From Streptomyces sp. yr375 (lineage in GTDB: Bacteria > Actinomycetota > Actinomycetes > Streptomycetales > Streptomycetaceae): DNA of 64,000 bases. A program made the translations under genes and the position numbers. A model generated the notes under the pieces. It saw only the letters and a list, made by a program, of their open reading frames with translations. It was not told the origin of the DNA and did no database searches. Where the stretch lies: the NCBI RefSeq assembly GCF_900110755.1, contig NZ_FOFF01000040.1:1-64000 (forward strand). Direction: 5' to 3'. Below are positions 36,061 through 45,217 of the stretch, in pieces (position 1 is the first letter of the stretch; each line of letters begins with the position of its first letter).

Positions 36061-36095
36061 GAAGGGGCCCGGCGTCCGAGACGCCGGGCCCCTTC
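36061..36095. terminator. Bidirectional terminator between bpa and a kinase gene
   Basis: A perfect 16 bp stem (GAAGGGGCCCGGCGTC) with a CGA loop; A's on one side and T's on the other make it work for both convergent genes. Confidence 0.92.
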
Positions 36096-36122
36096 ACATG
36101 CTCGGCCCGACCTGTCGCGGCG

Positions 36123-37763
36123 TCAGGACGGCGGGTTGCCCGAGGAGACCCGGAGCTCGATCTCGGGCATGTCCTCCGGGTCGACGTCCGTCCCGGCGGC
36201 GGGGAACTGGTCCATGACCGCCCCCTCGCCGTACGTGTTCTCGTCGATCTTCGTGATCTTCATCTTCCAGCCGGCGGACTGGAAGCACGCCTTGACCGAG
36301 TCGATGTACTTGAACTTGAAGTTCGGCACCTGGATCTTGTCGGGGTCGTTGTACGACTCCTGCGGCTCGGAGCACTCCGTCGCGTCGATCGTCTTGGACG
36401 GGTCCGGGGCGCGGTAGTCCGCCGCCTTCGTCGCCGACGGCGAGGCGCTGGTCGCACCGGTGCCGCCCTTGGCGTCGTCGCTGCCGCCCTTCGTCGAGAG
36501 GGTGATGAGCAGGCCGCCGACCGTCACCACGGCGACGAGGGCCGAGCCGATCAGCACCGCCCTGCTGCCCTTGCGGCTGCCGCCGCCCGAGGACACCGCG
36601 GTGGACGGCTGCGGGCTGAGGTTGTACGCGGGCGGGGTGTGCGGCGCCTGCTGGTGGCCGTAGGCCGGAGCGGGCGTCTGGTAGCCGCCCTGCTGCGGGT
36701 AGCCGTAGGAGGGGGACGGCGCCGGGGTGCCGTACGGGTTCGGGGTCGGGGCGGGCTGGTAGGGCGTCTGGACGCCCGCCTGGGGTGCCGGGGTGCCCTG
36801 GCCGACCGGCGGGAACACCGCGGAGCCGACGCCCGCGCCGCTCGACGTCTGCGCGCCCGGCACGATGCTCGGCGGGGCCGGCTGGAAGGAGGCGGCGACG
36901 CGCAGGCACTCGTCGCGCATGGCGACGGCGGTCGGGAACCGCTCGTTCGGGTTCTTCTTCAGCGCGCGGGCGATCAGCGCGTCGACGGCCGGCGGCAGCG
37001 CCCGGTTGATCGAGGAGGGCACCACCGGCTCCTCCTGGACATGCGCGTACGCGATCGCAAGCGGTGAATCCGCCTCGAACGGCAGCCGCCCGGTGACGAG
37101 CTGGAACAGCATGATGCCGACCGAGTACAGGTCGGAGCGGGCGTCCACGCCACGCCCCAGGGCCTGTTCGGGCGAGAGGTACTGCGGGGTGCCGACGACC
37201 ATGCCGGTCTGCGTCATCGAGGTGACCCCGGACTGCATCGCCCGCGCGATGCCGAAGTCCATCACCTTGACGACGCCGCGCTTGGTCATCATCACGTTGC
37301 CGGGCTTGATGTCGCGGTGGACGAGCCCCATCTCGTGGCTGATCTCCAGCGCCGCCAGCACGTCCGCGGTGATCTTCAGCGCCTTGTCGGCGGGCATCGC
37401 GCCCTGCTGCCGTACGTCCTCGTCGAGCACGGAGCCGAGCGGGCGGCCCTCGATGTACTCCATGACGATGTACGGCGTCGTCAGCCCCTCGACGTCGTCC
37501 TCGCCCGTGTCGAAGACGGAGACGATGTTGGTGTGCGTGAGCTTGGCCACGGCCTGCGCCTCGCGGCGGAAGCGCTCGCGGAAGGCCTGCTCGCGGCCGA
37601 GTTCGGTGTGCAGGGTCTTCACCGCGACCTGACGGTCGAGCACGGCGTCGTAGGCGAGGTGCACCGAGGCCATGCCGCCCTCGCCGAGCAAGTCGCGCAG
37701 TTGATAGCGGCCGGCTGCGAGCGCCCGCCCCGCGTACCGGCCCTGCGCGCCGTCCTGGCTCAT
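36123..37763 (-). CDS. Transmembrane Ser/Thr protein kinase with one PASTA-like ectodomain
   Basis: A 546-residue kinase. Motifs are GEGGMASVHLA, VAVK, HRDIKPGNV, DFG and GTPQYLSPEQALG. A Pro/Gln/Tyr/Ala-rich linker (about 290-390) leads to one transmembrane helix (AVLIGSALVAVVTVGGLLIT). The ectodomain of about 110 residues has IQVPNFKFKYIDSVKACFQS and GAVMDQFPAAGTDV, which is PASTA-like, with two cysteines. It is divergent from another kinase across 358 bp and shares a terminator with bpa. Its targets are not known. Confidence 0.93.
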   Translation of the reverse strand: MSQDGAQGRYAGRALAAGRYQLRDLLGEGGMASVHLAYDAVLDRQVAVKTLHTELGREQAFRERFRREAQAVAKLTHTNIVSVFDTGEDDVEGLTTPYIVMEYIEGRPLGSVLDEDVRQQGAMPADKALKITADVLAALEISHEMGLVHRDIKPGNVMMTKRGVVKVMDFGIARAMQSGVTSMTQTGMVVGTPQYLSPEQALGRGVDARSDLYSVGIMLFQLVTGRLPFEADSPLAIAYAHVQEEPVVPSSINRALPPAVDALIARALKKNPNERFPTAVAMRDECLRVAASFQPAPPSIVPGAQTSSGAGVGSAVFPPVGQGTPAPQAGVQTPYQPAPTPNPYGTPAPSPSYGYPQQGGYQTPAPAYGHQQAPHTPPAYNLSPQPSTAVSSGGGSRKGSRAVLIGSALVAVVTVGGLLITLSTKGGSDDAKGGTGATSASPSATKAADYRAPDPSKTIDATECSEPQESYNDPDKIQVPNFKFKYIDSVKACFQSAGWKMKITKIDENTYGEGAVMDQFPAAGTDVDPEDMPEIELRVSSGNPPS

Positions 37764-38122
37764 GTTCTGCGTCCCCCGTAGGCCCTCAGGCGCCGTTGAC
37801 CTGTCGTTGATCGACAGTGCTATTCCCGGCCAAGTCTGCCGTAGGGCACTGACACGTCAAGCTCGGTGCCCGTTCCGTGACCCTAAGAGAAAGAAGCGTC
37901 GCGGAAGCGTTACAGGTGCCGTACCGGCGGTACACAGAATTTGCACGCCGGTACGGAGTACGGGTTTCATGGCCGGTCCCTGTCGGACCGGCGCCCGGGT
38001 CCGCGCGGGGCGTCGCTCCGGGGATCGCCCCGGACCGGCGGCTTGCGCGGAGGCTGTAGCGTGGCCGACGGAGACCGTGACAACACCGCGCGCACCGCGG
38101 GCAGAAACGACGGCGAGGACTG
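37764..38122. promoter_or_regulatory. Divergent promoter region of two Ser/Thr kinases
   Basis: No supported gene in these 359 bases. There is an inverted repeat CTGTCG-TTGAT-CGACAG at 37801-37817 and an AT-richer stretch around 37870-37940 suited to promoters. Confidence 0.55.
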
Positions 38123-39721
<1,599 letters not shown>

Positions 39722-39754
39722 CCGACCGGCGTACGCCCCTCTTCGGTATCGCTT

Positions 39755-39804
39755 CGACCACGCGCGCGTGGGCCTGTTGACAAGGCTCTACGCGCGCGTG
39801 GTCG
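39755..39804. terminator. Inverted repeat between convergent genes, probable terminator
   Basis: CGACCACGCGCGCGT (39755-39769) pairs perfectly with ACGCGCGCGTGGTCG (39790-39804) across a 20-base loop, between the kinase and the convergent phosphotransferase pseudogene. Confidence 0.7.
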
Positions 39805-39819
39805 TGTGTGCGGTCCGGC

Positions 39820-40952
39820 TCAGTCCGTGAACGCGCCGCACACCGCGTCGTACTGCTGGGTCCACCACACGGCGAGGGCCGAGGCGGCCGGGAACTGAGG
39901 GTCCGCGCGGGTGTCGCCGCGCTCGTAGTGCCAGCGCAGCATCCAGAAGTCGTTGAGGCGCTCCCACCACACGCGGTGCACGGCCGCCGCGAGTTCGGCG
40001 GGGCCGGCCCCGGCCGCGCGCCGGTACGCGCGCGCGTACCCCCGCGCTTTGGGCAGGTCGAGGGTGCCGTCGGGCCGTACGAAGAAGATCGCGGCGGCGC
40101 GGACGGCCTCCTCCGCGCGGGGCTGCACGCCGAGCCGGTCCCAGTCGACGATGGCGGCGGGGGCGTCGCCGCGGTAGAGCAGGTTGAAGGGGTGGAAGTC
40201 GCCGTGCACCCAGCCGATCGGGCCGGTGTGCGGGGGCGCCGGTCCGCGTGCCGTTCCAGCAGGGTGCGCCGCTCCAGGAGGCGGTGGCGGGCGAGGTCGT
40301 CGAAGGAGTCGGCGGGGCGGTGGCGGCGCACGCGCGCGAGGAGGTCGTCGATCAGCGCGAAGGTGTCGGCGGGGTCGGGGCTCGGAGCGGGGTGCCCGGC
40401 GGGAGCGGGGTGCTCGGGCGGGGTGGTGCGCTCCGGTGCGTGCGCCGGGAGTGCGGGCTGTTCGCGCCCCGGAGCCGCGTGCGCCGCGCCCGTCGGGGGC
40501 GGCTGCTCGCCGGGGGCTCGCATCACGTGTTCCAGGCTGGCGTGCACGACCCCCAGCAGTGCTCCCAGGCGGCCGCACTGGCCGGGGGTGAGCTGGGCGC
40601 CGTGGCGGTGGCGGCCGTCGATCCACGGGTGGAGGGCGTAGGCGTGGCCGCCGACGACGGCGACCGTGCGTCCGTCGCGGCCGGGGAGCGGGGGCGCGAC
40701 CGGGACGCCCAGGTCGGCGAGGCGCTCGGTGGCCCGGTGCTGGCGGGCGATGGCGGCGGGGTCGGCGGTGTCCGGGTCGAAGTGGTGCTTGAGGAAGTAG
40801 CGCCCTCGGGTGGTGCGCAGCCGGTAACCGCGGTTCAGCAGCCCCTCGTCGACGGGCTCGCAGGCGAGCGCGGTGCCGGCGGCGTACCGGCGGAGCAGAG
40901 CGCCCAAAGGGGGCGCGTGGGGCACGGAGGGTGGTACACAGGGGCGCGGCAC
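39820..40952 (-). pseudogene. Aminoglycoside phosphotransferase-like gene with a frameshift
   Basis: The N-terminal half (GALLRRYAAGTALACEPVDE, KHHFDPDTADPAAIARQHRA, AYALHPWIDGRHRHGAQL) reads in one frame from about 40952. The C-terminal half (PIGWVHGDFHPFNLLYRGDA, AIVDWDRLGVQPR, FWMLRWHYERGDTRADPQFP) reads in another. The shift falls near 40232-40236, a run of five G on the plus strand. One missing base there would restore HADRRPPHTGPIGWVHGDFH and a protein of about 375 residues with the catalytic HGDFHPFN and metal-binding DWD. This may be a real mutation or a homopolymer error. A GTG near 40952 or 40925 is the likely start. Confidence 0.85.
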
Positions 40953-41453
40953 GCGCCCGATGCTAGGGCACGATTTAGGGCTGTGAGCTGGGCGTTGTCG
41001 CAGAAAGTCACCAAAGGTCAACAGGTGTCACAGGTGGTCGCTTCAGGTCGTTTCGCGGGTGGGTGCGGTCGCGCAGCCGCCCTTCGGGTACGCCCGCGAC
41101 CGGCGGCACTCGCATCCGAAAACTCTTCCCGTGGCCTGGTCGGCCGGGATAACGTGCCGTTGCTCCGGCCTCCTGCAAGGCTGTGACCAGGCTCTCTTCC
41201 GACTTTGCCGATTTACTTGGAAATCCAAGCAAAAACGCAGGTCAGGAGGGGTTTCACAGAAATGTGGAGCACTGGGTAACGTGATGACTGCAGGGCGCTT
41301 GCCGGGGCACCTGTCACGCCTGTCCGACCCAGTGACACCCACCCCGTGCACGGGCGTCGGCACAGGTGAGCCGCTCCCCCAGGCCCTCAAAAGGGCTGAG
41401 GGGAACCCCAGTCACCCGGCAACCCCGGGGGCCGGACCGACGGAGGAGCACAC
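40953..41453. promoter_or_regulatory. Upstream region of the second bkd cluster
   Basis: No convincing gene in 501 bases. It holds a palindrome CTTGGA-AA-TCCAAG at 41216-41229 in an AT-richer segment (possible promoter/operator) and a potentially structured leader: an 8 bp closing pair CACTGGGT (41270-41277)/ACCCAGTG (41327-41334) and a hairpin CCCTCA/TGAGGG (41384-41402). Confidence 0.5.
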
Positions 41454-42650
41454 GTGACCGTGGAGAGCACTGCCGCGCGCAAGCCGCGACGCAGCGCCGG
41501 AGACAAGGCCGGCGCCACCGGCACCGCGCGCACCACCCGCACCACCGCGAAGAGTGCCGAGCCCGAGCTCGTGCAGTTGTTGACGCCGGAGGGCAAGCGG
41601 GTCAAGAACAGCAGGAACGCGGAGTACGCCAAGTACGCCGCCGACGTCACCCCCGAAGACCTCCGCGGCCTCTACCGCGACATGGTGCTCACCCGCCGCT
41701 TCGACGCCGAGGCCACCGCCCTGCAACGGCAGGGCGAGCTGGGCCTGTGGGCCTCGCTGCTCGGCCAGGAGGCCGCCCAGATCGGCTCCGGCCGGGCCCT
41801 GCGCGACGACGACTACGTCTTCCCGACCTACCGCGAGCACGGCGTCGCCTGGTGCCGCGGGGTCGACCCGGCCAACCTGCTCGGCATGTTCCGGGGGGTG
41901 AACAACGGCGGCTGGGACCCCAACAGCAACAACTTCCACCTCTACACGATCGTCATCGGCTCCCAGACGCTGCACGCGACGGGCTACGCGATGGGCGTCG
42001 CCAAGGACGGCGCGGACAGCGCGGTGATCGCCTACTTCGGCGACGGCGCCAGCAGCCAGGGCGACGTGGCCGAGTCCTTCACCTTCTCCGCGGTCTACAA
42101 CGCGCCCGTCGTGTTCTTCTGCCAGAACAACCAGTGGGCGATCTCCGAGCCCACCGAGAAGCAGACCCGGGTGCCGCTCTACCAGCGCGCGCAGGGCTAC
42201 GGCTTCCCCGGCGTCCGCGTCGACGGCAACGACGTCCTGGCCTGCCTCGCGGTCACCAAGTGGGCGCTGGAGCGGGCCCGCAACGGCGAGGGCCCCACCC
42301 TCGTCGAGGCGTACACGTACCGCATGGGCGCCCACACCACCTCCGACGACCCGACGAAGTACCGGGCCGACGAGGAGCGCGAGGCGTGGGAGGCGAAGGA
42401 CCCGATCCTGCGCCTTCGCCGCCACCTGGAGGCCTCAAACCACACGGACGAGGGATTCTTCGCGGAACTCGAGGCGGAGAGCGAGGCGTTGGGCAGGCGA
42501 GTGCGCGAAGCGGTCCGCGCCATGCCGGACCCGGACCACTTCGCCATCTTCGAGAACGTGTACGCGGACGGGCATGCGCTCGTCGACGAGGAGCGGGCCC
42601 AGTTCGCCGCCTACCAGGCGTCGTTCGTGGACGAAGACGGGGGTAAGTGA
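41454..42650 (+). CDS. bkdA2: Branched-chain 2-oxoacid dehydrogenase E1 alpha subunit, copy 2
   Basis: A 398-residue paralogue of the E1 alpha at 25317. The thiamine-diphosphate motif is FGDGASSQGDVAESFTFSAV ... FFCQNN, and RMGAHTTSDDPTKYRADEER is the conserved loop. The first 35 residues are Ala/Arg/Thr/Lys-rich and not part of the fold. The start is GTG at 41454, with GGAGGAG upstream. It differs enough from copy 1 to suggest an old duplication and not a recent one. The E1 beta gene starts one base after its stop. Confidence 0.94.
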   Translation: MTVESTAARKPRRSAGDKAGATGTARTTRTTAKSAEPELVQLLTPEGKRVKNSRNAEYAKYAADVTPEDLRGLYRDMVLTRRFDAEATALQRQGELGLWASLLGQEAAQIGSGRALRDDDYVFPTYREHGVAWCRGVDPANLLGMFRGVNNGGWDPNSNNFHLYTIVIGSQTLHATGYAMGVAKDGADSAVIAYFGDGASSQGDVAESFTFSAVYNAPVVFFCQNNQWAISEPTEKQTRVPLYQRAQGYGFPGVRVDGNDVLACLAVTKWALERARNGEGPTLVEAYTYRMGAHTTSDDPTKYRADEEREAWEAKDPILRLRRHLEASNHTDEGFFAELEAESEALGRRVREAVRAMPDPDHFAIFENVYADGHALVDEERAQFAAYQASFVDEDGGK

Positions 42651-42651
42651 G

Positions 42652-43653
42652 ATGGCCGAGACCGCGACAACCGCGACCAGCAAGAACCTGGCCCTGGCCA
42701 AGGCGATCAACGAATCGCTGCGCCGCGCCCTGGACGCCGACCCCAAGGTCCTGATCATGGGCGAGGACGTCGGCAAGCTCGGCGGCGTCTTCCGGGTGAC
42801 GGACGGCCTGCAGAAGGACTTCGGCGACAGCCGCGTCATCGACACCCCGCTCGCCGAGTCCGGCATCGTCGGCACCGCGATCGGGCTGGCCCTGCGCGGC
42901 TACCGCCCGGTGGTGGAGATCCAGTTCGACGGCTTCGTCTTCCCGGCCTACGACCAGATCGTCACGCAGCTCGCGAAGATGCACGCCCGCTCGCTCGGCA
43001 AGGTCAAGCTCCCGGTCGTCGTACGCATCCCGTACGGCGGCGGCATCGGCGCGGTCGAGCACCACTCGGAGTCGCCGGAAGCGCTCTTCGCGCATGTGTC
43101 GGGCCTGAAGATCGTCTCGCCGTCGAACCCGTCCGACGCGTACTGGATGATGCAGCAGGCCATCCAGAGCGACGACCCGGTGATCTTCTTCGAGCCGAAG
43201 CGGCGTTACTGGGACAAGGGCGAGGTCGACACCGAGGCGATCCCCGGCCCCCTGCACAAGGCCCGGGTCGTCCGCGAGGGCACCGATCTGACCCTGGTCG
43301 CCTACGGTCCGATGGTGAAGCTCTGCCAGGAGGTCGCCGCCGCGGCCGCCGAGGAGGGCAAGAACCTGGAGGTCCTGGACCTGCGTTCGGTGTCCCCGCT
43401 GGACTTCGACTCGATCCAGGCGTCGGTGGAGAAGACCCGCCGCCTGGTCGTCGTGCACGAGGCGCCGGTGTTCTTCGGCTCGGGCGCGGAGATCGCCGCC
43501 CGGATCACCGAGCGCTGTTTCTACCACCTGGAGGCACCCGTCCTGCGGGTCGGCGGCTATCACGCGCCGTACCCGCCGGCGCGCCTGGAGGAGGAGTACC
43601 TGCCTGGCCTGGACCGGGTGCTCGACGCCGTCGACCGTGCCCTGGCGTACTGA
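42652..43653 (+). CDS. bkdB2: Branched-chain 2-oxoacid dehydrogenase E1 beta subunit, copy 2
   Basis: A 333-residue E1 beta. It contains MGEDVGKLGGVFRVTDGLQK, TPLAESGIVGTAIGLALRGY, RIPYGGGIGAVEHHSES and DLRSVSPLDFDSIQASVEKT. The ATG at 42652 follows the E1 alpha stop after one base, with GGGGGTAAG as ribosome site inside the end of that gene. The longer upstream frame is rejected since it would overlap E1 alpha by nearly 80 bases. Confidence 0.95.
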   Translation: MAETATTATSKNLALAKAINESLRRALDADPKVLIMGEDVGKLGGVFRVTDGLQKDFGDSRVIDTPLAESGIVGTAIGLALRGYRPVVEIQFDGFVFPAYDQIVTQLAKMHARSLGKVKLPVVVRIPYGGGIGAVEHHSESPEALFAHVSGLKIVSPSNPSDAYWMMQQAIQSDDPVIFFEPKRRYWDKGEVDTEAIPGPLHKARVVREGTDLTLVAYGPMVKLCQEVAAAAAEEGKNLEVLDLRSVSPLDFDSIQASVEKTRRLVVVHEAPVFFGSGAEIAARITERCFYHLEAPVLRVGGYHAPYPPARLEEEYLPGLDRVLDAVDRALAY

Positions 43654-43663
43654 GGAGAGGGTC

Positions 43664-45106
43664 GTGACGACGATGACGGAAGCGTCCGTACGCGAGTTCA
43701 AGATGCCCGACGTGGGCGAGGGGCTCACCGAGGCGGAGATCCTCAAGTGGTACGTCCAGCCCGGTGACACGGTGACGGACGGCCAGGTGGTGTGCGAGGT
43801 CGAGACGGCCAAGGCCGCCGTCGAACTGCCCATCCCCTACGACGGGGTGGTCCACGCGCTGCACTTCCCCGAGGGCGCCACGGTCGACGTGGGCACGTCG
43901 ATCATCGCGGTGGACGTGGCGGGCGGCGCGGGCGGGCCGGGGGCCGCCCCGGTCGCCGAGGTGCCCGCGCAGGCGCCGGCCGCCCCCGAGAAGAAGGCCG
44001 AGCCGGTGAAGCCGGAGGCGGCGAAGCCGGTGGGCGCGGGCCGTCAGCCGGTCCTCGTCGGGTACGGCGTGGCCGCGTCCTCCACCAAGCGCCGGGCGCG
44101 CAGGGGCCCGGAGATCACGCTCCCGCAGGTCCCGGACACCATCCGCACCGACCTGAACGGCCATGGGACCGCGCCCGCCGTGAAGGACCGCCCCCTGGCC
44201 AAGCCGCCGGTGCGCAAGCTGGCCAAGGATCTCGGCGTCGACCTCACCACGGTGGTCCCGTCCGGCCCGGACGGCGTCATCACCCGCGAGGACGTCCACG
44301 CGGCGGTGACCCCGGCGGCTCCGGTGACGCAGACTCCGGTCGCGCCGGCTCCCGTGTCCGTACCCGCGGCGGCGCCCGTGGCGTCGTACGACTTGGTCGG
44401 TGAGGTCCGGGAGACCCGGGTGCCGGTCAAGGGGGTGCGCAAGGCGACGGCGGCGGCGATGGTCGGCTCGGCGTTCACCGCGCCGCATGTCACGGAGTTC
44501 GTGACGTTCGACGTGACGCGCACGCTGAAGCTCGTCGAGGAGCTCAAGCAGGACAAGGACATGCAGGGCCTGCGGGTCAACCCGCTGCTCCTGATCGCCA
44601 AGGCCCTGCTGGTCGCGATCAAGCGCAACCCGGAGATCAACGCGTCCTGGGACGAGGCGGCGCAGGAGATCGTGGTCAAGCACTACGTCAACCTGGGCAT
44701 CGCGGCCGCGACCCCCCGGGGTCTCCTCGTCCCGAACATCAAGGACGCGCACGCCAAGACGCTGCCGCAGTTGGCGCAGTCGCTGGGCGAGCTGGTTTCG
44801 ACGGCGCGCGACGGCAAGACCTCGCCCGCCGCGATGCAGGGCGGCACGGTGACCATCACCAACGTCGGCGTCTTCGGCGTCGACACCGGCACGCCGATCC
44901 TGAACCCCGGCGAGTCCGCGATCCTCGCGGTCGGCGCGATCAAGCTCCAGCCGTGGGTCCACAAGGGCAAGGTGAAGCCCCGTCAGGTGACGACGCTGGC
45001 GCTGAGCTTCGACCACCGCCTGGTGGACGGGGAGCTGGGCTCGAAGGTGCTGGCGGATATGGCGGCGATCCTGGAACAGCCGAAGAAGCTGATCACCTGG
45101 GGTTAA
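43664..45106 (+). CDS. bkdC2: Branched-chain 2-oxoacid dehydrogenase E2 acyltransferase, copy 2
   Basis: A 480-residue E2. The lipoyl domain (FKMPDVGEGLTEAEILKWYV; lipoyl lysine in VETAKAAVE) is followed by an Ala/Pro/Lys linker, the subunit-binding domain (PPVRKLAKDLGVDLTTVVPS) and the catalytic domain ending LSFDHRLVDGELG. I use the GTG at 43664, 10 bp after the E1 beta stop, with GGAGAGG before it. As at the first cluster there is no E3 gene. A GC-rich hairpin region follows. Confidence 0.94.
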   Translation: MTTMTEASVREFKMPDVGEGLTEAEILKWYVQPGDTVTDGQVVCEVETAKAAVELPIPYDGVVHALHFPEGATVDVGTSIIAVDVAGGAGGPGAAPVAEVPAQAPAAPEKKAEPVKPEAAKPVGAGRQPVLVGYGVAASSTKRRARRGPEITLPQVPDTIRTDLNGHGTAPAVKDRPLAKPPVRKLAKDLGVDLTTVVPSGPDGVITREDVHAAVTPAAPVTQTPVAPAPVSVPAAAPVASYDLVGEVRETRVPVKGVRKATAAAMVGSAFTAPHVTEFVTFDVTRTLKLVEELKQDKDMQGLRVNPLLLIAKALLVAIKRNPEINASWDEAAQEIVVKHYVNLGIAAATPRGLLVPNIKDAHAKTLPQLAQSLGELVSTARDGKTSPAAMQGGTVTITNVGVFGVDTGTPILNPGESAILAVGAIKLQPWVHKGKVKPRQVTTLALSFDHRLVDGELGSKVLADMAAILEQPKKLITWG

Positions 45107-45115
45107 CGGTCGGTT

Positions 45116-45180
45116 GGAAGGGGCCGCACCCCCGAGTGGGGCCGCGCACCCCCCCCGCGCGGGGAGCGCGGCCCCCTTCC
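45116..45180. terminator. GC-rich hairpin after the second bkd cluster
   Basis: GGAAGGGGCCGC (45116-45127) can pair with GCGGCCCCCTTCC (45168-45180) with one bulged C, enclosing C-rich sequence with smaller hairpins. It lies between convergent genes. Confidence 0.6.
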
Positions 45181-45217
45181 GGACCGATGACCGGTAACCG
45201 GCGGCCAGCGGGAGGCT

